From: Polyangiaceae bacterium
GTDB lineage: Bacteria > Myxococcota_A > Polyangia > Polyangiales > Polyangiaceae
Direction: 5' to 3'
Assembly (NCBI GenBank): GCA_029261965.1
Contig: JAJDAH010000377.1
Coordinates: 1 to 43,475, forward strand
DNA length: 43,475 bases
Positions 36,708-43,475 of the stretch are shown here, piece by piece. Position 1 is the stretch's first letter; every line of letters starts with the position of its first letter. The notes below the pieces were generated by a model. The model was not told the DNA's origin. It did not search any database and saw only the letters and a program-made list of their open reading frames with translations. Both the position numbers and the translations under genes were made by a program.

Positions 36708-36737
36708 GTTTACTTGTAAACGTGACTTGTTAACGGC
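36708..36737. promoter_or_regulatory. Palindrome and tandem half-sites upstream of the acyl-CoA operon
   Basis: GTTTAC-TT-GTAAAC (36708-36721) is a perfect 6-bp inverted repeat. A 13-base unit beginning ACTTGT(A/T)AACG is repeated at 36712 and 36725, and TGTAAACG occurs again at 36819-36826, about 60 bases upstream of the gene start at 36885. Such clustered sites suit a TetR- or MerR-type regulator of fatty acid degradation, but none is encoded in the window. Confidence 0.55.
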
Positions 36738-36884
36738 CTTCAATGCCTGATTGCCGCTAGCTATTGACCTGCTTCCCCTTTTCTTGGCAGATCGACACGG
36801 TGCGTCGTGCTGTAAAGCTGTAAACGACCGACACCACCCTCACGTGTCCCACGCATTGTCCATCAAACTCGATTCGGAGGAGTC

Positions 36885-38237
36885 ATGCTCGCTGCGACCA
36901 CAGGCACCCCTGTCGCTCGGGGGTCAACCAAGATGACGAGCGATCGGAAGATCGAGCACGTCGTCGTTCTCGGAGCCAACGGGGCGATGGGCTACGGCGG
37001 AGCGGCGCTTTTCACGACGGCGATCCCCAAAGTCACGTTCTTGGCCCGCACCCGGGACAAGGCGCAGGCCGGTTTGGACGCGGCGATCAAGCAGGTTCGC
37101 TCGGGCACCGTCGCCGATCGGTCGGCGATCGGATCCTACGGCGAAGACTTCGACGAAGCGGTCTCGAAGGCCGATCTCATCTACGAAGCGGTCACCGAGG
37201 ACCTCACTCTCAAGAACGAATACTTCGAGAGGATCGACAAGGTCCGGCGCCCGGACTCGATCGTCACGACCGTGACGTCGGGGCTGTCGATCAACAAGCT
37301 GGCCGAAGGGCGAAGCGAGTCCTTCCAGAAGAACTTCCTCGGGCTGCACTTTTTCAATCCTCCGAACGTGATCGTGGGTACCGAGCTCATCGCGGGGGAC
37401 AAGACCGATCCGGCGATTGTGGACTTCGTCGAGCGCTTGGCGACCCGAGAGCTCGGTCGAGTCATCATTCGCACCGCGGACACCCCCGGATTCGCTGGCA
37501 ACCGCGTGGGCTTCAAGGTGCTGAACGAGGTTGCGCAGCTCGCGGAGAGTTACGGACCTCTGCTGATGGATCGCATCGTCGGTCCCTACACGGGTCGCGC
37601 CCTGGCGCCGCTCGCCACGGTCGACCTCGTTGGCTGGGACATTCACCGCGCGATCGTCGACAACATTCACGACCTCGCCCCAGACGAAGTCCACGACACC
37701 CTCGCGCTGCCGGGCTTCATGCAGCGCCTCATCGAAGCGGGCACCCTCGGAAACAAGACCGGCGGTGGCTTCTTCAAGACCGAAAATAAGAAGGCGCTCG
37801 TCCTCGATCCGAAGAGCGGCAACTACAGCCCCGCCAGTGAGATCAAGCTGCCCGACCTCGGTTTCATCGACGACATCGCGTACCTGCACAGCGTCGGCCT
37901 GTACGAGGAAGCCATGGCGGCGTTCGTCGCCGCCGAGGGTGACGAAGCGGCCATCGCCAAGAAGGTCATCGCTGGGTACATCAGCTACGCGTTCCACCGC
38001 GCGGGCGAAGTGACCGAGACGATCACGGGTATCGATCTCATCATGGGCTACGGCTTCAATTGGGCGCCGCCAAGCGTGTTGGTCGACACGATCGGTCTCG
38101 GGCCGACAGTGAAAATGATCGATGACGCCGGGGTGCCGGTGCCCAAGATCCTCCTCGAAGCGCAAAAGAGCGGTCGCGAAGAGCCGTTTTTCAATCAACC
38201 CGAAGTCAATGTCGGAAAGTTCTTCGTTGCCGGCTGA
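36885..38237 (+). CDS. 3-hydroxyacyl-CoA dehydrogenase (NAD-binding)
   Basis: This 450-residue protein has a good ribosome site (GGAGG) 8 bases before the ATG. Its Rossmann segment is [18 protein letters not shown] near residues 25-42. The catalytic-domain motifs are [20 protein letters not shown] (near 150) and the conserved [12 protein letters not shown] (near 198). A C-terminal repeat of the dehydrogenase C-domain follows. It lacks an enoyl-CoA hydratase half, so it is not a full FadB/FadJ-type fusion. It would oxidise 3-hydroxyacyl-CoA to the 3-ketoacyl-CoA using NAD. Thiolase follows 19 bases after its stop, giving consecutive steps of beta-oxidation. Confidence 0.93.
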   Translation: MLAATTGTPVARGSTKMTSDRKIEHVVVLGANGAMGYGGAALFTTAIPKVTFLARTRDKAQAGLDAAIKQVRSGTVADRSAIGSYGEDFDEAVSKADLIYEAVTEDLTLKNEYFERIDKVRRPDSIVTTVTSGLSINKLAEGRSESFQKNFLGLHFFNPPNVIVGTELIAGDKTDPAIVDFVERLATRELGRVIIRTADTPGFAGNRVGFKVLNEVAQLAESYGPLLMDRIVGPYTGRALAPLATVDLVGWDIHRAIVDNIHDLAPDEVHDTLALPGFMQRLIEAGTLGNKTGGGFFKTENKKALVLDPKSGNYSPASEIKLPDLGFIDDIAYLHSVGLYEEAMAAFVAAEGDEAAIAKKVIAGYISYAFHRAGEVTETITGIDLIMGYGFNWAPPSVLVDTIGLGPTVKMIDDAGVPVPKILLEAQKSGREEPFFNQPEVNVGKFFVAG

Positions 38238-38256
38238 AGAGCGAGAAAGGAACGCC

Positions 38257-39486
38257 ATGAGTAAGGACGTCTACGTGCTCGGGGGCTACCAAACCGATTT
38301 CGCGCGCAACTGGACGAAGGAGAAGAAGCACTTCCTCGCGATGATGCGCGAGGCAGTGCTCGGTGGGCTCGAGCGCACCGGCATCGAGCCGAGCGAAATC
38401 GAGGTGGCGCACGTCGGCAACTTCGCCGCGGAGCTCTATTGCATGCAGGGTCACCTCGGCGCGTTTTTCGTCGAAATCGACCCCGCCTTCAGTGGCATCC
38501 CTACGGGCCGTCACGAAGCGGCGTGCGCGTCGGGCAGCATCGCGCTTCTCGCCGCATCCGCGGAAATCGAAGCTGGCCGCTACGATCTGGCGTGCGTCGT
38601 CGGCATCGAGCAGATGAAGACGGTCAACGCCGCCAAGGGAGGGGACTTCCTCGGCACGGCGGCTTGGTACGATCGTGAAGCCAAAGGCATCGACTTCCCG
38701 TTCCCCAAGCTCTTCGGGAAGCTCGGCGACGAGTACGACAAGCGCTACGGGCTCAAGGACGAGTACCTCGCTGGCATCTCCACGGTGAACTACGCGAACG
38801 CGAAGCACAATCCGAACGCCCAGACCCGCACCTGGTACATGAACAAGGGCCACGCCCTGTGCCGCAACGAGCACAACGCCGAGGTCGGCGGTCGCATTCG
38901 CATTGCGGACTGCTCCCAAGTCACCGACGGCGCCGCCGCGATTTTTGTCGCCAGCGCGGACTACGCCAAGAAGTGGGCTGCGCGCCGAGGCGTCGGGCTC
39001 GACGACATTCCGCGCATCAAGGGATGGGGCCACCACACCGCGCGGCTTCGTTTCGTCGACAAGGTCGCCGAGAGCAAGGACGACGAGTACGTGCTGCCGC
39101 ACGTTCGCTCCACAATCACCGACGCGTGGGAGCGCGCGGGCATCGCTGACGTCGCCGGGATCGACGCGATCGAGACGCACGACTGCTTCACCACGAGTGA
39201 ATACATGGCGATCGATCACTTCGGCATCACCAAACCCGGTGAGAGCTGGAAAGCCGTCGACGAAGGCTGGATCGAACTCGGCGGCAAGCACCCGATCAAC
39301 CCGAGCGGCGGATTGATCGGCGCCGGACACCCCGTCGGCTGCACCGGCGTCCGCCAGGTGCTCGATGCGCACCACCAGGTGAAGGACAGCGCCGGCGACC
39401 TCCAGGTCAAAGGTGCCAAGAACGTGCAGACGCTCAACATCGGTGGAAGCGGCACGACGAGCGTCAGCTTCATCGTGGGTGTCTGA
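38257..39486 (+). CDS. Thiolase (acetyl-CoA acyltransferase-like)
   Basis: The ATG at 38257 gives 409 residues, with a GAAAGG site upstream. The thiolase active-site cysteine is in [16 protein letters not shown] (near residue 89). The second half carries [17 protein letters not shown] with a catalytic His and the C-terminal [17 protein letters not shown] with the final Cys/His. The extra helical insert near 115-180 ([14 protein letters not shown]) resembles SCP-x-like thiolases. It would cleave the 3-ketoacyl-CoA made by the dehydrogenase upstream, releasing acetyl-CoA. The exact chain-length preference is unknown. Confidence 0.93.
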   Translation: MSKDVYVLGGYQTDFARNWTKEKKHFLAMMREAVLGGLERTGIEPSEIEVAHVGNFAAELYCMQGHLGAFFVEIDPAFSGIPTGRHEAACASGSIALLAASAEIEAGRYDLACVVGIEQMKTVNAAKGGDFLGTAAWYDREAKGIDFPFPKLFGKLGDEYDKRYGLKDEYLAGISTVNYANAKHNPNAQTRTWYMNKGHALCRNEHNAEVGGRIRIADCSQVTDGAAAIFVASADYAKKWAARRGVGLDDIPRIKGWGHHTARLRFVDKVAESKDDEYVLPHVRSTITDAWERAGIADVAGIDAIETHDCFTTSEYMAIDHFGITKPGESWKAVDEGWIELGGKHPINPSGGLIGAGHPVGCTGVRQVLDAHHQVKDSAGDLQVKGAKNVQTLNIGGSGTTSVSFIVGV

Positions 39487-39514
39487 GCCGCACGGGGTGC
39501 GGTAGACGCACCTC

Positions 39515-41692
39515 GTGACGAAGGACGGGTCCTTACCCAGCCGCCCGAGCACGCTGGGGCTCTGGATCGCCACGTCCTTCGTGGGAGCGTTGCTCGTTTT
39601 CGTGGTGCAGCCGATCGCCGGCAAGGTGCTCTTGCCCGGGTTCGGCGGCACGCCGACCGTGTGGACCACGTGCGTCCTGTTCTTTCAGCTCGTGCTGCTC
39701 GCCGCCTACGGCTACGTGCACGTCACCAAGACCTGGCTCGGCGTGCGTCGACAAGCGGTGCTTCAGCTCGCATTGATGCTCGTCGGTGTCGCTTGCTTGC
39801 CGGCGTGGCTCCGGTTCGAAATCCCCGCGGACGCCTCCGCCACCGGCTCGCTCGGCATTGTCGGGATCCTCGCGCAGACCCTCGGGGCGCCGTTCTTTCT
39901 GCTCGCCAGCACCGCGCCCCTCGTTCAGACCTGGCTGGTCCGCACCCGCGGCCGGACGGGCGTCGATCCCTATCCGCTCTACGCGGCCAGCAACGCCGGG
40001 AGCCTTCTCGCCCTGCTGTCGTATCCGTTGATCGTGGAGCCATCGCTCGGGCTCGGGGCGCAGCGCCAAGCGTGGGCGGTCGGCTATGGGATCTGGATCG
40101 TCTTGGTCGGAGCGTGCGCGTGGTGGCTACGGCGCGGCGACGCCCCTCCGGCCGAGGAGCACGCCGCCACGCCACCTTTGCGCTGGTCGACCCGATTTTC
40201 TTGGGTCGCGCTCGCGTTCGTGCCCTCGTCGCTCATGCTGGGGGTGACGAGCTACGTCACGACCGACGTGGCCCCCGTGCCGCTGCTCTGGGTGGCCCCG
40301 CTCGGCATCTATCTGGCGAGCTTCATCGTCGTGTTCGCGCGCGGAGGATTTCCCGGCCACGCGGTGATTTGCCGGACGCTGCCCGTCGTCTTGCTCCCGG
40401 TTTTACCCGCATTGATTTTCGATGTGAGCCGGCCGCTCACGATCGTCGTCGTCGTGCACTTCATCGCTCTCGGCTGGGCTTGCCTCGCCTTCCACGGCGA
40501 GATCGCCCGCACCAGGCCGCCGCCGGCTCGCCTCACCGAGCTCTACGTGTGGCTCGCCGTCGGCGGGGCGCTGGGCGGCGCGTTCAACGTCGCGGCGCCC
40601 TGGCTATTCGACGATCTCGTCGAATATCCGCTGACCCTCGTCCTCGCGGCGCTCGTGCTGCCGCGAGCCGCCTCCGGCGAACGACGCCTGCCGAGCCGGT
40701 GGCACTTCGCGCTCGGCTCGGCCGCCGCGCTCGGGCTGTTCGCTCTCGAATCCGTCAACCCCATAAACGACTCTCGCATCGGCTACGGGCCGTTCGCCCT
40801 GCTCGTCGTCGTGTTCGTTTTCGGCCACCGTCGGCCGCGCATCCTCGGGGGGCTCTTGGCGGTGCTTCTCGTCGTTGGTGTTTCGTTCGACCGGCGCGCA
40901 CGAGCGGCTACACATCGAGAGCGGAGCTTCTACGCGGCGTACCGGGTGTCGAACGACGAGGCGCGGAACCTCAGGCTGCTGGTGCACGGCAACACCGTGC
41001 ACGGAGCGGAGAGCTTCGACGCTCGCTATCGCGATTGGGGTCTGCCGTACTTCATTCCGGACAGCCCCATCGGACGGCTTCTTCGCTCCGAGGGCCCTCG
41101 TCGAGCAGAGCCGCTCGCTGTGCTCGGGCTAGGCGTCGGCGCGCTTGCCCCCTACGTGGCGCCGGGCCAAAGGGCGACCTTCTACGAAGTCGACCCGGTC
41201 GCGGCGAGGATCGCCAAGCAACACTTCACCGCGCTCTCACGTTGTCCCGGAGAGTGCAACGTGATCGTCGGCGACGGCCGCCTCGAGATCGCCAAGGCCG
41301 AGGACGGCGCCTACGGTGTCATCGTCGTCGACGCGTTCTTGTCCGGCTCGATCCCGACGCACCTCTACAATCGCGAGGCCGTCGCGCTCTACTTCCGAAA
41401 GCTCAGGCCCGGTGGGCTCGTCGTGTTCAACGTCAGCAACCGCTACCTCGACTTGAAACCCATGTTGGCCGCCATCGCCCGCGACCTCGACTTGGCCGCC
41501 GCTTTCGAGGCCCACGCTCCCACGGCGCAACAACGCCAGGAGCTGTTCGCTTCGAGAACCACGTGGGTGGTCATGGCTCGCCAACGTGACGAGCTCGCCC
41601 TGCTCGGATGGCGAGAGCTCGTGGCGGACGCGTCGACGAGAGCCTGGACGGACGAATATTCGAACGTGCTTGGCCTCTATGCAGAGCGCTGA
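39515..41692 (+). CDS. Fused membrane domain and spermidine synthase-like methyltransferase-fold protein
   Basis: The GTG at 39515 gives 725 residues. About the first 460 residues hold ten to twelve hydrophobic segments of a MFS/permease-like type. The last 220 resemble spermidine synthases: GLGVGALAPYVAPGQRATFY with EVDPVAARIAKQHF, then VIVGDGRLEIAK and VIVVDAFLSG. Such fused membrane/polyamine-synthase-fold proteins are widespread and mostly uncharacterised. The nucleotide-binding Asp of the synthase core is visible, but the polyamine-binding acidic pair cannot be judged. A role in polyamine or lipid metabolism is plausible. It follows the thiolase by 28 bases, perhaps in one transcript. 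Confidence 0.85.
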   Translation: MTKDGSLPSRPSTLGLWIATSFVGALLVFVVQPIAGKVLLPGFGGTPTVWTTCVLFFQLVLLAAYGYVHVTKTWLGVRRQAVLQLALMLVGVACLPAWLRFEIPADASATGSLGIVGILAQTLGAPFFLLASTAPLVQTWLVRTRGRTGVDPYPLYAASNAGSLLALLSYPLIVEPSLGLGAQRQAWAVGYGIWIVLVGACAWWLRRGDAPPAEEHAATPPLRWSTRFSWVALAFVPSSLMLGVTSYVTTDVAPVPLLWVAPLGIYLASFIVVFARGGFPGHAVICRTLPVVLLPVLPALIFDVSRPLTIVVVVHFIALGWACLAFHGEIARTRPPPARLTELYVWLAVGGALGGAFNVAAPWLFDDLVEYPLTLVLAALVLPRAASGERRLPSRWHFALGSAAALGLFALESVNPINDSRIGYGPFALLVVVFVFGHRRPRILGGLLAVLLVVGVSFDRRARAATHRERSFYAAYRVSNDEARNLRLLVHGNTVHGAESFDARYRDWGLPYFIPDSPIGRLLRSEGPRRAEPLAVLGLGVGALAPYVAPGQRATFYEVDPVAARIAKQHFTALSRCPGECNVIVGDGRLEIAKAEDGAYGVIVVDAFLSGSIPTHLYNREAVALYFRKLRPGGLVVFNVSNRYLDLKPMLAAIARDLDLAAAFEAHAPTAQQRQELFASRTTWVVMARQRDELALLGWRELVADASTRAWTDEYSNVLGLYAER

Positions 41693-41746
41693 CGCCGCTG
41701 CTTTTTGCGAGCAGTGCGTCTTCCAGCGACGAGCCGTGTGCGCGCT

Positions 41747-43204
41747 TCAGGGCCCCACGTGTTCGGCCACCCCGTTGATGAAGTCGCCGACGAACTGTGA
41801 CAGCGGCTTCGGATTCACCGAGGCGTCGTAGAACCGTGGTCGCCAAACGTGTTGGTGAAAAGCGATGTTGGCTCCGCCGATGAAGTAGGTGGAGAAGCGC
41901 CCTGTGCCACCGAAGCGATTTCGCAACGTGTTGAGTCCCGCCTCGTAAGGTGCCGCCTCCATGTAGACGTTGGGCGTGATTTGCCCGACGGTGATGAAGA
42001 TGGGGTCGGCAGTTTCGTAGGTCGAGCAGTTCGAGAGTCCACTCGAAAAGAAGAGCCGAATGACTTCGTCGTGCATGCTCGAGATGAGGGCGACCCGGCT
42101 GTTCGGGTGTTTGGCGAGAAGAAAATCCGCGAGATTGAGGATCCCGCCACCGTCGGCGTTGAAACAGTCGACGCAGTCCGGCGGGAGCGTCGCGTCGAGC
42201 CCCCACTGCTCGCGCCAACGTTTCTGCATGCAAGTCGGCATGAACTCGTCCTCGAAGGGCGGTCCGGAATCCATCAGCACGTCCATTCGCACGTCCCCGA
42301 AGGCATCCTGAATCATGCTGGCGTTCAGCGCGGCACCGAAGGAGCCGGCGCTCGTGCCGTTGAGCAGCACGTAGTCGATGCTGTCCGCGAAGGTGGGCAC
42401 GAGGTGACCGATGAAGGTGCGCATGTTGAGGTGGCCGACGAACTGCTGCGGAGTTGCCAGCCCGGGCACGGTCACGTTCGACCGCGTCCCACCGTGCACG
42501 TCACCCGTGCAATACGGCACGTAGACGATGTTCCAGTCTTTGACTGGGTTTTGGGGATTGTCGACGTCGAAGATCCCACTCGGGACGCCGAGGTCGAACA
42601 CGCCGGGTTGTTGCCGAAGGGGCGCGACGCCGAGCGCAGAGCCGAGCACGGTCTGACCGTCGCCCGAGATCACCTGATTGACGTTCGCCGGGTTGTAGTT
42701 GCAGAAACCGGGGCTCGAGCACGCGCCGCCGCCCTCCATGTAGATCATGAGGTTCTTGGAGTCGGCGTAGCGAACGTAGAAACCCGTGGGCGACGCGTCT
42801 CGGCACAACGCGCCTTCGATTTCGTACCAAACCCATCCCAGCGGCGGAGGTGGGTCGAGCGGCGTTCCGCCGGTCGGATCGAGCGGCGCGAGCATGGGTG
42901 GCGCAAGATTGATGAATTCGGGCAGGCTGTTTGGAGGGCCGTTCGGAGCGGGACCTTCGGCGCCACCCCCGCCCGCTCCACCCGCCGCCGTGGCGCCGCC
43001 AGTCCCCCCGCCAGTCCCGCCCGCTGCGGCGCCACCGGCGCCGGGCGCACCGCCAGTACTCGGGAGCATCGAACCTCCGGTGCCCATGCCGCCCGCCCCG
43101 AAGAAGTTTTCACGAGGCCCGGTCGCGCCGTTTCCCGATCCGCAGTGGATCGATCCGACCGCGACGAGAGCGAGCAAGAGTGTCGAGACGAGCCTGTACC
43201 CCAT
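41747..43204 (-). CDS. Pectinacetylesterase-like lipoprotein
   Basis: The ATG at 43204 gives 485 residues. A lipoprotein signal ends GSIHCGSG, and a Gly/Ala linker spans about residues 35-85. The remainder is a pectinacetylesterase (PAE)/Notum-type alpha/beta hydrolase. It has KNLMIYMEGGGACSSPGFCN, the nucleophile in NGTSAGSFG (Ser near residue 285), the acid in SSMHDEV and the histidine in IGGANIAFHQHVW. Other PAE landmarks are VPYCTGDVHGGT and MDSGPPF. It probably removes acyl groups from a polysaccharide or a protein outside the cell membrane. The open frame to 43288 adds no credible signal. Confidence 0.9.
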   Translation of the reverse strand: MGYRLVSTLLLALVAVGSIHCGSGNGATGPRENFFGAGGMGTGGSMLPSTGGAPGAGGAAAGGTGGGTGGATAAGGAGGGGAEGPAPNGPPNSLPEFINLAPPMLAPLDPTGGTPLDPPPPLGWVWYEIEGALCRDASPTGFYVRYADSKNLMIYMEGGGACSSPGFCNYNPANVNQVISGDGQTVLGSALGVAPLRQQPGVFDLGVPSGIFDVDNPQNPVKDWNIVYVPYCTGDVHGGTRSNVTVPGLATPQQFVGHLNMRTFIGHLVPTFADSIDYVLLNGTSAGSFGAALNASMIQDAFGDVRMDVLMDSGPPFEDEFMPTCMQKRWREQWGLDATLPPDCVDCFNADGGGILNLADFLLAKHPNSRVALISSMHDEVIRLFFSSGLSNCSTYETADPIFITVGQITPNVYMEAAPYEAGLNTLRNRFGGTGRFSTYFIGGANIAFHQHVWRPRFYDASVNPKPLSQFVGDFINGVAEHVGP

Positions 43205-43349
43205 AGTCTTTTGTGCAACGCAAGAACCACACCACCGCAATTTTCCGCGGCGCCCGCGTCGTTGCGCGTGCTTGCGCTGTCGGCGCACCGATCAGCTGTT
43301 CGCGCGACGAACACCCGAGCATTCACGCCGTGCAGCAGCGAGGGCGTGC

Positions 43350-43475
43350 TCAGTGCTTCGTTCGGATCGAGGGCCGCTGGCGTCGAAATGTGAGCAAACC
43401 CACCAGCGCGAGCAAGAAGTGCCAACTCGGTGCCGAAGACCGTGGCGTGCCCGCAGCGTGACATCCGCCGGTGCT
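43350..43475 (-). CDS. C-terminal end of a MYXO-CTERM-like protein (gene enters from the right edge)
   Basis: Reading the minus strand from 43475 in the frame of the edge gives 41 codons to a TGA at 43350. The peptide has GGC near its start, an Ala/Pro/Ser spacer, a hydrophobic helix (FLLALVGLLTF) and the basic end RRQR, then SIRTKH. A Gly-Cys followed by a membrane helix and arginines is the MYXO-CTERM pattern for anchoring surface proteins in Myxococcota. The extra seven residues after the arginines are longer than usual. The body of the protein lies outside the window. Bases 43205-43349 hold no gene I can support. Confidence 0.65.
   Translation of the reverse strand, partial: STGGCHAAGTPRSSAPSWHFLLALVGLLTFRRQRPSIRTKH

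Noticed and set aside
36924-39669. Two minus-strand open frames opposite the dehydrogenase and thiolase
   Set aside because: They are antisense to two genes with full catalytic motifs and are rich in Arg/Asp/Val in the way of shadow translations.
41698-41714. CTGCT/AGCAG hairpin after the spermidine synthase-like gene
   Set aside because: The stem has only five pairs, and there is no T-run after it, so it is too weak to call a terminator.
41849-43393. Plus-strand open frame of about 514 codons
   Set aside because: It is antisense to the pectinacetylesterase-like gene, whose active-site residues and signal are clear. The plus-strand translation has no recognisable domain.

Overview
The window looks like chromosome from a high-GC member of the Myxococcota, most likely an order Polyangiales relative. 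The evidence is the many lipoproteins whose lipobox cysteine is followed by a long Gly/Ser/Ala/Thr linker, bacterial proteins with eukaryote-like modules (LDL-receptor class A, Sel1, FGE-sulfatase folds), a MYXO-CTERM-like tail at the right edge, and a relic of a Ser/Thr kinase. No rRNA, tRNA, CRISPR array or intact mobile element was seen. This placement is inference from gene content.

Layout. 1-4052 (minus): a tightly overlapping MacAB-TolC-type tripartite efflux operon (adaptor, ATPase, permease, outer-membrane channel running off the left end). 4085-4850: a decay zone with cysteine synthase fragments on both strands around an IS91-type transposase relic. 4838-8936: envelope proteins (a Cys-rich lipoprotein, a beta-propeller lipoprotein, a barrel-like protein) and a 580-base stretch without a convincing gene. 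9040-11929: an IS transposase relic, then a sulfotransferase and a methyltransferase-kinase fusion. 12061-15331: a double FGE-fold protein, an LDL-receptor class A lipoprotein and two small hypotheticals. 15427-17297: a PaaX-type regulator with a fatty acid desaturase and a perfect inverted repeat at the promoter. 17476-21356: DUF4832-like, PHP-like and cysteine-containing Sel1 lipoproteins. 21376-26399: an S1-domain RNA-binding protein, a SprT-like/DUF2786 protein, a TerB-like protein, a glutaredoxin/A-type/rhodanese fusion and a hotdog thioesterase. 26423-32144: a sugar-nucleotide epimerase divergent from an ArsR-methyltransferase fusion joined to metH. 32280-36687: a kinase relic, a DedA-like membrane protein, an L,D-transpeptidase, a MutH endonuclease and a zinc-metallopeptidase-like protein. 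36885-39486: a 3-hydroxyacyl-CoA dehydrogenase and thiolase pair behind repeated operator-like sites. 39515-43475: a spermidine synthase-like membrane fusion, a pectinacetylesterase-like lipoprotein and the tail of a MYXO-CTERM protein.

Functional themes. Much of the window serves the cell envelope and secretion. Two pathways are accompanied by candidate regulators or sites that can be read directly: methionine/SAM cycle (ArsR-methyltransferase with metH) and fatty acid desaturation (PaaX-type regulator with desaturase). I did not find one large, clearly new multi-gene system. The strongest candidates for something undescribed are the methyltransferase-kinase fusion with its sulfotransferase, the LDL-A lipoprotein beside the double FGE-fold protein, the three-domain Grx/A-type/rhodanese fusion, and a MutH outside its usual phylum.
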